Source of the DNA: Prevotellaceae bacterium
GTDB taxonomy: Bacteria; Bacteroidota; Bacteroidia; Bacteroidales; UBA932
Direction: 5' to 3'
Assembly: GCA_031289415.1 (NCBI GenBank)
Contig: JAITPN010000028.1
Location: 1-36,415 of the forward strand
Length of the DNA: 36,415 nt
Below are positions 1-8,040 of this stretch, one piece after another; the stretch's first letter is position 1; every line of letters starts with the position of its first letter. The notes under the pieces were generated by a model that saw only the letters and a program-made list of their open reading frames with translations, was not told the origin of the DNA and made no database searches. A program made the translations under genes and the position numbers.

Positions 1-24
1 TTTTGTCGCAAAAACAATACCATC

Positions 25-1515
25 ATGCCTGAATTTATAGAACTTTTGCCCGACGACAACCTCGATTTGAGCGGCGTTTACGCTTCGTTCCAACAATTGG
101 TTGCATCGCCTGCCCATTCTAATGTATGCGCCATTTTTCCCGAAAGTGGAGAGTTGTCCCGAATTTACATTGAAGACGATACTCCGGTCGAAACTTCCCG
201 TTTACATTCGGCGGCAACCAACGAATTTGCCGATACCGAATATTCACAATATTCTTTTTTAAGGGATCAACCCATCACATACAATGGACGGGAAACGTTT
301 GATGTACAAGCCATACGCAAAGATTTTCCGATTCTTCATCAAAAAGTAAATGGGAAAGATTTGGTTTGGTTAGATAATGCCGCCACTACGCAAAAACCTG
401 CGCAGGTAATCGAAGCCGTCAAACATTATTACGAAAACGACAATTCCAATATTCACCGGGCTTCGCACACCTTGGCGGCGCGTTCTACCGACGGGTACGA
501 AGGGGCAAGGGAAAAAGTCGCGAAATTCATCAACGCGCCTTCTGCGGATGACATCATTTTCGTGCGGGGAACAACCGAAGGCATCAATCTGGTAACTCAA
601 ACGTATGGTTGGAAATTTATTCAACCGGGCGACGAAATCATTATTTCTACCTTAGACCACCATGCAAATATCGTTCCATGGCAACAATTGGCTAAGGAAA
701 AAAATGCCAAATTGTTGGTGATTCCCATCAACGACAAAGGAGAAGTGATTTTGGAAGAATACGAAAGATTATTGAGTTCGCGGACAAAAATGGTTTCTTT
801 CGCACAGGTGAATAACACTTTCGGGACAATTTCTCCGGCTAAAACGATGATTGACATGGCTAAACGCTACGGTGCGCGTGTGCTGATAGACGGTGCGCAG
901 TCCATAGCCCACACGCCGGTGGATGTGCAGGATTTGGATGTGGATTTCTTTGTGTTTTCGGGACATAAAATCTATGCTCCCAACGGCATCGGAGTGGTTT
1001 ACGGCAAAAAAGAACTGTTGGAACTGATTCCGCCTTGGCAAGGTGGCGGAAACATGATTAAAGACGTTACGTTCGAAGAAACAGTTTTCAATACGCCTCC
1101 CGCCAAGTTTGAAGCAGGAACGCCCAATGTGGCTGACGCTGTCGGATTGGGCGCTGCGCTGGATTATGTAAGCAAAATCGGCATCCGCAATATTGAGAAA
1201 TACGAACATTACCTGACCGAATACGCCCGCAAAGAATTAGGGAAAATCGACGGCATTCGGCTTATTGGCAATCCGCGCGAAAGGGTGAGTGTCGTATCGT
1301 TCGTCATTCCGGGCATACCTACGCCGGAAGTCGGCAAACTGCTTGATGCGGAAGGAATCGCCCTGCGCGCCGGACACCATTGTGCACAGCCTGCCTTGAG
1401 AAGATTCGGATTGGAAGCAACCGTCAGACCTTCTTTTTCATTTTACAACACAACAGAAGAAATAGACCGGTTGGTTGAAGCGGTGAAAAAAATTGTGGCG
1501 GAAAACATCCGGTAG
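25..1515 (+). CDS. SufS-type cysteine desulfurase with long N-terminal extension (family 2A encapsulin cargo-like)
   Basis: PLP enzyme predicted to remove sulfur from cysteine for Fe-S cluster or other sulfur uses. The class V aminotransferase/SufS core starts near residue 92 (FDVQAIRKDFPIL). The PLP lysine is K315 in FSGHK, and the persulfide cysteine is C453 in RAGHHCAQP. About 90 residues precede the core, low in recognisable structure and ending in YSQYSFLRD; a plain SufS lacks them. The core phrases NSNIHRASHTLAARSTD, PWQGGGNMI and FEAGTPNVADAVGLGAALDY match what I recall of cysteine desulfurases carried inside family 2A encapsulins. The shell gene, if present, would lie upstream of the window. 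Codons 1-24 are open in the same frame, so the protein may start further upstream and the extension may be longer. SufS function is secure; cargo status is inference. Confidence 0.9.
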   Translation: MPEFIELLPDDNLDLSGVYASFQQLVASPAHSNVCAIFPESGELSRIYIEDDTPVETSRLHSAATNEFADTEYSQYSFLRDQPITYNGRETFDVQAIRKDFPILHQKVNGKDLVWLDNAATTQKPAQVIEAVKHYYENDNSNIHRASHTLAARSTDGYEGAREKVAKFINAPSADDIIFVRGTTEGINLVTQTYGWKFIQPGDEIIISTLDHHANIVPWQQLAKEKNAKLLVIPINDKGEVILEEYERLLSSRTKMVSFAQVNNTFGTISPAKTMIDMAKRYGARVLIDGAQSIAHTPVDVQDLDVDFFVFSGHKIYAPNGIGVVYGKKELLELIPPWQGGGNMIKDVTFEETVFNTPPAKFEAGTPNVADAVGLGAALDYVSKIGIRNIEKYEHYLTEYARKELGKIDGIRLIGNPRERVSVVSFVIPGIPTPEVGKLLDAEGIALRAGHHCAQPALRRFGLEATVRPSFSFYNTTEEIDRLVEAVKKIVAENIR

Positions 1516-1518
1516 GCT

Positions 1519-1740
1519 TAAGCCTTCCAATGCATTGTTAGTATTAGGTATATTTGGCTGTTGTTCAAAGGTAAATAACCATTTCATATTGCGCCGTAAA
1601 CTTAAATAAGCGCTACGTAATGACTTGTGTACATAATGACTTCTACCTGTGAGGCTATCTATTTTCCGTTCTTGCAAAAAATCACGCCATTGCTCTTCCC
1701 ATAGATGAAAATTTATCATAAATGCCGTTGTTTTTGACAT
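1519..1740 (-). pseudogene. transposase remnant (IS256/Mutator-like C-terminal part)
   Basis: The minus-strand translation reads WEEQWRDFLQERKIDS, then HYVHKSLRSAYLSLRRN, MKWLFTFEQ and PNTNNALEG. This resembles the C-terminal half of Bacteroidota DDE transposases in which the TNxxE glutamate is the last catalytic residue. Homology stops right at ALEG, where the frame runs into the 3' end of the cysteine desulfurase gene, so the C-terminus is missing. No full upstream catalytic part is visible between 1741 and 1920. It is a truncated, non-functional fragment. Assignment to the IS256/Mutator group rests on the TNNALEG motif only. Confidence 0.5.
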
Positions 1741-1847
1741 ACTTTCCCATTTTTTACTACGCTATGAGAGCCACAATAAAAGCCAATTTTTGAATAAACG
1801 TTAATGTTGCGCCTAAAATTCAATCGCATGGTGAAGAGAAAAGCGAA

Positions 1848-1867
1848 ACGGACGCTCGCGCGTCCGT
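1848..1867 (-). terminator. hairpin downstream of tRNA-Pro
   Basis: ACGGACG and CGTCCGT form a 7-bp stem with a 6-nt loop. Read on the minus strand it is followed by a pyrimidine-rich stretch (TTTCGCTTTTCTC). It lies about 55 nt past the 3' end of the tRNA, which suits a tRNA terminator. The T run is imperfect. Confidence 0.45.
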
Positions 1868-1923
1868 CTCTTTGACAACAAAAACATCTTTCTATCAATA
1901 ATTAAACAAATAACAACATTTTG

Positions 1924-1997
1924 TCGGGGTGATGTGACTCGAACACACGACCCCTTGCACCCCATGCAAGTGCGCTAGCCAACTGCGCCACACCCCG
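1924..1997 (-). tRNA. tRNA-Pro (anticodon GGG)
   Basis: Minus strand. A 7-bp acceptor stem (CGGGGTG/CACCCCG), D arm, and anticodon stem CTTGC/GCAAG enclosing the loop ATGGGGT, so the anticodon GGG reads CCC. The T arm contains the GTTCGAGT-like loop (TGTTCGAGT) and the discriminator base is A. CCA is not encoded. The cloverleaf was read by eye and length is 74 nt. A Bacteroidota-type promoter lies just upstream at 2013-2042. Confidence 0.9.
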
Positions 1998-2012
1998 AAA
2001 TATTTGGCTCGG

Positions 2013-2042
2013 CAAAGGTACAACTTTTTACGGAATTGCAAA
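2013..2042 (-). promoter_or_regulatory. promoter of tRNA-Pro
   Basis: On the minus strand TACCTTTG (2013-2020) matches the Bacteroidota -7 box TAnnTTTG, with TTTG (2039-2042) 18 bp upstream. The predicted start lies some 10 nt before the tRNA 5' end. Confidence 0.6.
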
Positions 2043-2085
2043 AATTATCTTTTCCGCTTTCGGGAAACACGGTATTTTCAAAGGG

Positions 2086-3030
2086 TTAGCGGTACTTCTC
2101 GTTGTCGTCGTAAAACATCTTAAGGTAGCTGTCGTAGCGTTCTTCACTGATTTCTCCCTTGTCTATAGCTTGCAGCACAGCGCAGTGAGGCTCGTGGATA
2201 TGGGTGCAGGGGTTAAATTTGCATTGGGCGGCTGTGCGGAACAGTTCGGGGAAAAAATGATAGAGTTCTTCTTTTCCCACATCCACCAGCCCGAAGCCTT
2301 TGATGCCGGGCGAATCAATAATGCAACCGCCCGACGAAAGTTCAAACACTTCGTAGAAGGTGGTGGTGTGCATACCTTTCAGGTGGGCGGCGCTAAGTTT
2401 GCCTATGCGCAGGTTTAAGGCAGGGTCGATAGCATTGATGAGCGACGACTTGCCCACGCCGGAAGCTCCTGAAAATAAACAAAAACGCCCTTTTATGTCG
2501 TCGCGGAGCGTGTCAATGTGCAAGCCTGTTGTTGCCGACACCTCTATGACTTCGTAGCCTGCTTGTGTATAAATTTGTATGAACCGGTTTTTTTCCTCGT
2601 TCTCAACCTCGTGATATAAATCTGTTTTGTTAATCACAATTTTCACCGGCACTTTGTAAGCCTCGCAGGTAACCAGAAAGCGGTCAATGAATTTCCATGC
2701 GTTGTGCGGATGCGCAATGGTGGCGATAAGGTAAGCGCAGTCTATATTGGCGGCAATAATGTGGGTTTCGCTCGAAAGGTTGGTTGCACGGCGGATAATG
2801 TAGTTGCGCCGCGGCTGCACGGCGGTAATAACACCTTCGGCGTCGTTAATCATTTCAAACGTAACACAATCGCCCACAGTTACAGGGTTGGTAGTTCCCG
2901 ATGCGTTCAAACGCAACCTCCCGCGGACTACACAATTTATAGTTTTTCCTACGCCCTTGTTTTTCACCGCATAATGACTTCCTGTGTGGCGAAAGACAAT
3001 ACCGTTAAGTTCCTTCGAAATATTATTCAT
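2086..3030 (-). CDS. rsgA: RsgA, ribosome small subunit-dependent GTPase
   Basis: Circularly permuted GTPase that acts in late maturation of the 30S subunit. G motifs appear in the permuted order: NKTD (G4), then GASGVGKSS (G1/P-loop), then DSPGIKGFG (G3). An N-terminal OB-fold region precedes them, and a C-terminal zinc motif (QCKFNPCTHIHEPHC) follows. I chose the ATG at 3030, which gives 314 residues starting MNNISKELNG. The frame stays open to 3078, but the extra 16 residues are not family-like and would overlap the -7 box at 3036-3043. Divergent from the prenyl synthase gene. Confidence 0.95.
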   Translation of the reverse strand: MNNISKELNGIVFRHTGSHYAVKNKGVGKTINCVVRGRLRLNASGTTNPVTVGDCVTFEMINDAEGVITAVQPRRNYIIRRATNLSSETHIIAANIDCAYLIATIAHPHNAWKFIDRFLVTCEAYKVPVKIVINKTDLYHEVENEEKNRFIQIYTQAGYEVIEVSATTGLHIDTLRDDIKGRFCLFSGASGVGKSSLINAIDPALNLRIGKLSAAHLKGMHTTTFYEVFELSSGGCIIDSPGIKGFGLVDVGKEELYHFFPELFRTAAQCKFNPCTHIHEPHCAVLQAIDKGEISEERYDSYLKMFYDDNEKYR

Positions 3031-3035
3031 AGGTG

Positions 3036-3073
3036 CAAAGGTATTAAATTGTTTAATTTTTGTGGTATCTTTG
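3036..3073. promoter_or_regulatory. overlapping divergent promoters, rsgA and prenyl synthase
   Basis: Minus-strand TACCTTTG (3036-3043) faces rsgA and plus-strand TATCTTTG (3066-3073) faces the prenyl synthase gene; both match TAnnTTTG. Neither has a clean TTTG at the -33 position. The rsgA box ends only 5 nt from the ATG, implying a very short or absent leader. Confidence 0.5.
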
Positions 3074-3097
3074 TGCACTATTTTTTAAAAATGCGAT

Positions 3098-4075
3098 ATG
3101 TACACAACCGAAGCATTACAGGAATGGATAGAAAAAGCGATTAAAACACTGGATTTGTCGCAAGAGCCACGTGCGTTGTATGAGCCGGTTACTTATATGA
3201 TGTCAATAGGCGGAAAACGTATCCGCCCGTTGCTGTGCCTGCTGTCATACAATATGTTTAATGACCATATAAGCACTGATATTCTGCTGCCCGCGGTAGG
3301 CGTGGAGATTTTCCACGGTTTTACGCTGGTGCATGATGACGTGATGGACAATGCGGCAGTGCGCCGCGGACACGATACGGTGTACAAAAAATGGGGAGCT
3401 AATGTGGCAATGCTTTCGGGCGATGTGATGTGTATTATGGCTTACCGCTATTTATGCGAAATAGACGACCGCCACCGCCGCGATGTGTTGAAGTTGTTCG
3501 GCACGATTGCTACACAAGTCTGCGAAGGACAGCAGTTCGATATGGACTACGAACATTTGAGCGTCATTGAAGAGAGCGAATATTTGAAAATGATTGAGTT
3601 GAAAACGGCGGTGCTGCTGGCGGCGGCGGCAAAAATAGGCGCTATTGCAGGCGGTGCGGCGGCGCAGGATGTGGAACACCTGTACCACTTCGGTCGCTGT
3701 TTGGGCATGGCTTTTCAAATACAGGACGATTTATTGGATGCTTATGGAAATTCCGATACATTCGGCAAAACCATAGGCGGCGATATTGTAACCAACAAAA
3801 AAACATTCCTGCTGGTAAATGCGCTGAAAACAGCAAACAACACGCAGCGACAAGAGTTGGAATACTGGTTAAGCGACAAGAATCATTCGCCCGAAGAAAA
3901 AATAGCGCGTATGTTGGATATTTACGAAAAAACCAATGTCCGCGAAACAGCCATGCGCACCATTAACAGTTATTTCGAGCAGGCGGCAAAGGAGCTGTCT
4001 GCCGTAACCCTTGCCGACGAACGAAAAGAAGAATTGCGCAATTTTGCTCACCAATTAATTAATAGAGAAAAATAA
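3098..4075 (+). CDS. polyprenyl (isoprenyl) diphosphate synthase
   Basis: Trans-prenyltransferase that extends allylic diphosphates with IPP, supplying quinone side chains or other isoprenoids. Substrate-binding GGKRIRP lies at residues 38-44. The first aspartate-rich motif is DDVMD (80-84) and the second is DDLLD (210-214), followed by GKTIGGDI. The first motif lacks the two-residue insertion of bacterial FPP synthases. The residue five before it is F75; aromatic residues there shorten the product in some GGPP synthases, so chain length cannot be called. At 325 residues it is full length. It heads a run with DUF4254 and GT9 genes, only 7 nt before the next start. Confidence 0.93.
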   Translation: MYTTEALQEWIEKAIKTLDLSQEPRALYEPVTYMMSIGGKRIRPLLCLLSYNMFNDHISTDILLPAVGVEIFHGFTLVHDDVMDNAAVRRGHDTVYKKWGANVAMLSGDVMCIMAYRYLCEIDDRHRRDVLKLFGTIATQVCEGQQFDMDYEHLSVIEESEYLKMIELKTAVLLAAAAKIGAIAGGAAAQDVEHLYHFGRCLGMAFQIQDDLLDAYGNSDTFGKTIGGDIVTNKKTFLLVNALKTANNTQRQELEYWLSDKNHSPEEKIARMLDIYEKTNVRETAMRTINSYFEQAAKELSAVTLADERKEELRNFAHQLINREK

Positions 4076-4082
4076 ATATATA

Positions 4083-4703
4083 ATGGAAACAACATCTTTT
4101 GCCGAAAAATGTAATCTGATTTTTTCAAACAGTACGCACTGTTATCATTTCACGGATAATGTGGATGCGGAACTGAAAAATCCGTACGAATTTAAAACGA
4201 TTGAGTATTATCTGTTCCTGAAAAACTGGATTGATGCGGTGCAATGGCATTTGGAAGATATTATCCGTAATCCTGAAATCGACCCCAAAGAAGCATTGCT
4301 GCTGAAGCGACGCATTGACCGCTCTAACCAAGACCGCACGGATTTGGTAGAGTTGATTGACAATTATTTTCTCACGACTTATTCCGACGTAAAACCTTTG
4401 CCGGATGCGGTTATCAATACGGAAAGTCCGGCGTGGGCTATCGACCGGCTGTCGATTCTTGCGCTCAAAATTTACCACATGGAGCAGGAAGTAAACCGCA
4501 CCGACGCCGCCCCTGCGCATCGCGACGCTTGTACGAAAAAACTATCGGTGCTGACGGAGCAAAAAAAAGACCTCTCGGCGGCAATTGACCGGCTGCTCTG
4601 CGATATTCAATCGGGACACAAATACATGAAAGTGTACAAACAAATGAAAATGTATAACGACCCTTCGTTAAATCCGGTTTTGTATGGCAAAAGCAAAGAA
4701 TAA
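4083..4703 (+). CDS. DUF4254 family protein
   Basis: A 206-residue soluble, mostly helical protein with no signal peptide. I recognise it as the DUF4254 type from its length, its composition and its place directly before a GT9 glycosyltransferase, an arrangement common in Bacteroidota. Features include conserved-looking SPAWAIDRLSILALKIYHM and an N-terminal segment YEFKTIEYYLFLKNWIDAVQWHLEDIIR. The last 20 nt overlap the start of the GT9 gene, implying translational coupling. Its molecular function is unknown to me; a role alongside the glycosyltransferase is inferred from position only. Confidence 0.75.
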   Translation: METTSFAEKCNLIFSNSTHCYHFTDNVDAELKNPYEFKTIEYYLFLKNWIDAVQWHLEDIIRNPEIDPKEALLLKRRIDRSNQDRTDLVELIDNYFLTTYSDVKPLPDAVINTESPAWAIDRLSILALKIYHMEQEVNRTDAAPAHRDACTKKLSVLTEQKKDLSAAIDRLLCDIQSGHKYMKVYKQMKMYNDPSLNPVLYGKSKE

Positions 4704-5706
4704 TACGCCCTCATGCGTGCTGGCATTGCGCTTCTCGGCATTAGGCGATGTAGCAATGGTAGCGGCAACGGTGCACGAGTTTGCAGCCGCTCATCGCGAC
4801 ACGGTATTTATGGTCGTATCCCAGCCTTTCATGGCGCCGCTGTTTGAAGGCTCGGACAATGTATCATGTATCGTTGCCGACATTCACGGACGGTATGACG
4901 GCTTGTGGGGTTTGTGGAAGTTGTTTTTAAAATTGCGCGACTTGCGCCCCTGCATAGTAGTAGATTTACACGATGTATTGCGCACAAAAGTGCTGCGCTT
5001 TCTATTTCGCCTGACCGGCGCTAAAGTGAAAAAAATTGACAAAGGGCGCAAAGAGAAACGCCGGCTCACACGTTTGAAAAACAAACAGCTGCACCCGCTG
5101 AAAACCATGATTGAACGCTACCGCGAAACGTTGTATGCCGCAATGGGCGAACAAGCGGCAAGCGTCGCTGCAACCCCCATTAGCCGCGAACACGACGAAC
5201 AGAAAGACAATATAAAAAAGTTGGGAATTGCACCGTTTGCCTACTACAAAGGCAAATGTTATCCTCCTGAACGTATGGAAAAAATCGTAGCGCATTTTGC
5301 GGCTTGCGGCGATACGGAAGTTTACCTGTTCGGAGGCGGGAAGGCGGAAGTAGACACCTTATCGGCATGGGAGAAAAAATACCCCGGCGTGGTATCTATG
5401 GCTGGAAAAATGCCGTTGGGCAACGAATTGGTAAAATTAAAAACTATGGACGTGATGTTGTCTATGGACTCGGCAAATATGCACTTGGCGTCGTTTGTAA
5501 ACGTGCCTGTGGTGTCGGTGTGGGGCGCTACGCATCCGTTTGCCGGTTTCGAGGGATGGCGGCAGCGCGCCGAAAACAGCATCCAGATAGATATGTCTTG
5601 CCGTCCGTGTTCCATATTCGGCAACAAATCATGCTATCGCGGCGATTATGCGTGCATGAATATCCCCGAAGAACTCATTATTGAGCAAATAAAAAAGAAC
5701 TTTTAG
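4684..5706 (+). CDS. glycosyltransferase family 9 (heptosyltransferase-like)
   Basis: Predicted GT-B fold enzyme that transfers a sugar, typically heptose, onto lipopolysaccharide core on the cytoplasmic side of the inner membrane. The N-terminus carries the family motif RFSALGDVAM, close to the first glycine-rich loop. The C-terminal nucleotide-sugar part has MDSANMHLASFVNVPVVSVW followed by G-ATHPFAGF. A cysteine-rich tail (CRPCSIFGNKSCYRGDYAC) is usual for this group. Length of 340 residues is normal. The start overlaps the DUF4254 gene by 20 nt. The donor and acceptor cannot be told from the sequence. Confidence 0.88.
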   Translation: MAKAKNNTPSCVLALRFSALGDVAMVAATVHEFAAAHRDTVFMVVSQPFMAPLFEGSDNVSCIVADIHGRYDGLWGLWKLFLKLRDLRPCIVVDLHDVLRTKVLRFLFRLTGAKVKKIDKGRKEKRRLTRLKNKQLHPLKTMIERYRETLYAAMGEQAASVAATPISREHDEQKDNIKKLGIAPFAYYKGKCYPPERMEKIVAHFAACGDTEVYLFGGGKAEVDTLSAWEKKYPGVVSMAGKMPLGNELVKLKTMDVMLSMDSANMHLASFVNVPVVSVWGATHPFAGFEGWRQRAENSIQIDMSCRPCSIFGNKSCYRGDYACMNIPEELIIEQIKKNF

Positions 5707-5727
5707 GAAAAGAAAAATAGCCTGACA

Positions 5728-5759
5728 TTTGCTTTTTTAAGATAGTTTAACTATTTTTG
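5728..5759 (+). promoter_or_regulatory. promoter of the U32-family gene
   Basis: TTTG (5728-5731), 20 bp spacer, then TATTTTTG (5752-5759), a full match to the Bacteroidota sigma-ABfr consensus. The ATG is 20 nt downstream. The preceding GT9 gene ends 21 nt before it, so this starts a new unit. Confidence 0.65.
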
Positions 5760-5778
5760 TTGTTTATTTATCTTAAAT

Positions 5779-7038
5779 ATGCCCGTAATAGAACGTAGCG
5801 ATATCGAAATCATGTCTCCTGCCGGAAGTTTTGAAGCGCTTGTCGCAGCAGGACAAGGCGGGGCTGACGCGGTATATTTCGGATTAGGCGCGTTGAATAT
5901 GCGGGCGCGCTCCGCCAACAACTTCAATGAGTCCGACCTTCCGCGTATCATGGACGTTTGCCGGCAATACGGCATGCGTTCCTATCTCGCATTGAACACT
6001 ATCGTATACGACGCCGAACAAGACGATATGCACCGGCTGGTTGATGCGGCAAAACAAGCCGGCGTGTCGGCTGTTATTGCTTCCGACATGTCGGTGATTG
6101 GCTACGCCCGCGCTTGCGGCTTGGAAGTGCACCTTTCAACCCAACTCAATATATCGAACGTAGAAGCCCTGCGCTTTTACGCCGCTTTCGCCGACGTTGC
6201 CGTATTGTCGCGCGAGCTGAACCTGCAGCAGGTAGCGCACATATATAATAAGGTAATACAAGAAAACATTACCGGAACGTCGGGACGTCCTGTACGGCTC
6301 GAAATGTTTTGCCATGGCGCTTTATGTATGGCGGTGTCGGGGAAATGCTACCTCAGTTTACACGAATATAATGCGTCAGCCAATCGCGGCTCGTGCTATC
6401 AGGCGTGCCGTCGCGGATATACGGTAACCGACAATGACACAGGCAGGCAGTTGGTGATGGACAACGAATACATCATGTCGCCGAAAGATTTGTGCACCAT
6501 CGGTTTCTTAGACAAAATGCTGCACGCAGGCGTGCGGGTGTTGAAAATTGAAGGCAGGGCGCGGTCTGCCGATTACGTAAAAACGGTTACAAGCGCCTAC
6601 AGCCGCGCCGTGCAGGCTATTATCGACGGCGCATATACGTTGCCGTTGATTGACGCGCTCACCGCATCGCTGCGCTCGGTGTTCAACCGCGGCTTTTGGG
6701 ACGGCTACTACCAAGGGGCGAAATTGGGTGAATGGAGCGCATCCTACGGAAATAAATCAACGCGCGAAAAGACGTATGTGGCTAAGGCTACAAACTATTT
6801 CAGCAAGCTTGGCGTAGCCGAATTCCTGATGGAAACAGGCACGCTGCAAAAAGGCGATAACGTCGTGATTATAGGTCCTACTACGGGCGTGGTGGAAACC
6901 ACCGTCGACGACGTGCGGGTAGACCTTCGTCCGGTCGCACAAATCACGAAAGGCTGCTACTTTTCCATTGCCGTACCGCAAAAAATACGGCGAGCCGATA
7001 AACTATATAAAGTAGAGGAGCGGAAATGCGTACTGTAA
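5779..7038 (+). CDS. U32 peptidase-family protein (TrhP/RlhA/UbiU type)
   Basis: Member of the U32 family, now known mainly as Fe-S proteins that drive RNA or ubiquinone hydroxylation rather than as proteases. The N-terminal TIM-barrel part begins EIMSPAGSFEALVAA..GADAVYFG. The signature region contains HGALCMAVSGKCYLS, then RGSCYQACR and SPKDLC. The spacing of C183, C190, C206 and C239 matches the four [4Fe-4S] ligands described for UbiU. KIEGRARSADYV closes the core, and a C-terminal beta domain (residues about 330-415) resembles that of tRNA-hydroxylating TrhP. tRNA or rRNA hydroxylation is the likeliest role, but the exact substrate is undetermined. The stop overlaps the next gene. Confidence 0.85.
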   Translation: MPVIERSDIEIMSPAGSFEALVAAGQGGADAVYFGLGALNMRARSANNFNESDLPRIMDVCRQYGMRSYLALNTIVYDAEQDDMHRLVDAAKQAGVSAVIASDMSVIGYARACGLEVHLSTQLNISNVEALRFYAAFADVAVLSRELNLQQVAHIYNKVIQENITGTSGRPVRLEMFCHGALCMAVSGKCYLSLHEYNASANRGSCYQACRRGYTVTDNDTGRQLVMDNEYIMSPKDLCTIGFLDKMLHAGVRVLKIEGRARSADYVKTVTSAYSRAVQAIIDGAYTLPLIDALTASLRSVFNRGFWDGYYQGAKLGEWSASYGNKSTREKTYVAKATNYFSKLGVAEFLMETGTLQKGDNVVIIGPTTGVVETTVDDVRVDLRPVAQITKGCYFSIAVPQKIRRADKLYKVEERKCVL

Positions 7039-7934
7039 AAAATGAACGGCAACGCCTCCACACAGGCAGTGTGATACGTGCGCACATACTGACGGGATTA
7101 GCCGTGTGTATATCCCTCTCATTATTTGCGGCGCACCCATTCATCGACAATGCGGGGATGACGGTCGAACAGCGTTTCATACCGCCTTCAGGCTATGCGC
7201 GCACGTATGCCGACGAAACCTCGTATGCCGTATATTTACGCCGTTTGCCGTTGTTGGCAGCCGGCGTGCCGGTAAAATACTTTGACGGAACGGTGAAACC
7301 CAATCCCAATCAGAAGATATACACCGCCGTGGTCAAACTTAATATCGGTTTTGAAGATTTGCAACAAGCGCCCGAAGCCTGTATGCGCCTGCGGGGCGAA
7401 TACCTTTTTGCGCAACAACAGTACGGACAAATTGCGTTCACCATAAACAGCCACAACCACGAACGGATTTCGTATGTGAAATGGATTGAAGGCTTGAAAC
7501 TTGTTATCGACGGAAAGCAGCATTGGACGAAGTCGCCTACGGAAGTCGACCGCTACGCCACCTTTTGGCGATACCTCAATTTTGTATTCACGTATGCCGA
7601 TAAGGAAACCCTGCTGAACGACGTACAACGCGCGTCGCTCTACGACATCAGCCCCGGCGACATGTTTATTCAGGCGGCACATTCGGGGCATGTGGTGGTC
7701 GTGGTTGACGTAGCGCAAAACCCGAAAACCGGCGACCGTGTATTCCTCTTGGCGCAGAGCTGCCAGCCGGCGCAACTGTTGCATATACTGGTTAATCCGT
7801 CCGACCCCAACCTGTCGCCGTGGTACAGCATTTCGGCAATAGAAGATAAACTCGCCACGCCCGAATTTATGTTCTACAAACGCGACCTGCACCGCTTCCA
7901 CGAAAATCAGGAAACGGTTTCTTCCAAAAAATAA
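7026..7934 (+). CDS. DUF4846 family exported protein
   Basis: A 302-residue protein with an N-terminal hydrophobic segment (about residues 19-37) that looks like a signal peptide or anchor, so it should be periplasmic or membrane-bound. The rest matches the DUF4846 pattern as I know it: YAVYLRRLPLL, GVPVKYFDG, TAVVKLNIGFEDLQQAPEAC, and near the end SPGDMFIQAAHSGHVVVVVD with FLLAQSCQPAQ. The GHVVVVVD and AQS segments are reminiscent of NlpC/P60-like folds, but I do not see a convincing Cys-His pair, so no activity is proposed. It starts inside the end of the U32 gene (13-nt overlap), indicating coupled translation. The 3' end converges on nadB across a repeat-filled gap. Confidence 0.75.
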   Translation: MRTVKNERQRLHTGSVIRAHILTGLAVCISLSLFAAHPFIDNAGMTVEQRFIPPSGYARTYADETSYAVYLRRLPLLAAGVPVKYFDGTVKPNPNQKIYTAVVKLNIGFEDLQQAPEACMRLRGEYLFAQQQYGQIAFTINSHNHERISYVKWIEGLKLVIDGKQHWTKSPTEVDRYATFWRYLNFVFTYADKETLLNDVQRASLYDISPGDMFIQAAHSGHVVVVVDVAQNPKTGDRVFLLAQSCQPAQLLHILVNPSDPNLSPWYSISAIEDKLATPEFMFYKRDLHRFHENQETVSSKK

Positions 7935-7947
7935 AAAGGAAAGTTCC

Positions 7948-8031
7948 GGAGATGTCTTTGAAGATTCTAAAGACATCTTTGAAGATTCCAAAGACATCTT
8001 TGAAAGTTTGGGAGACGTCTCCGAAAAGTTC
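7948..8031. repeat. 4 x 21-bp tandem repeat with a 12-bp dyad in each unit
   Basis: Four consecutive 21-bp units (7948, 7969, 7990, 8011). Each begins with a 12-bp dyad: GGAGATGTCTTT, AAAGACATCTTT twice, then GGAGACGTCTCC, a perfect palindrome. The outer dinucleotide changes GG to AA on the left together with CC to TT on the right between units 4 and 2/3, so symmetry is kept. It lies between the convergent DUF4846 and nadB genes. It is also open as a 7-residue repeat (KDIFEDS) but follows a stop codon with no start. Confidence 0.8.
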
Positions 8032-8040
8032 AAAGTGCGA

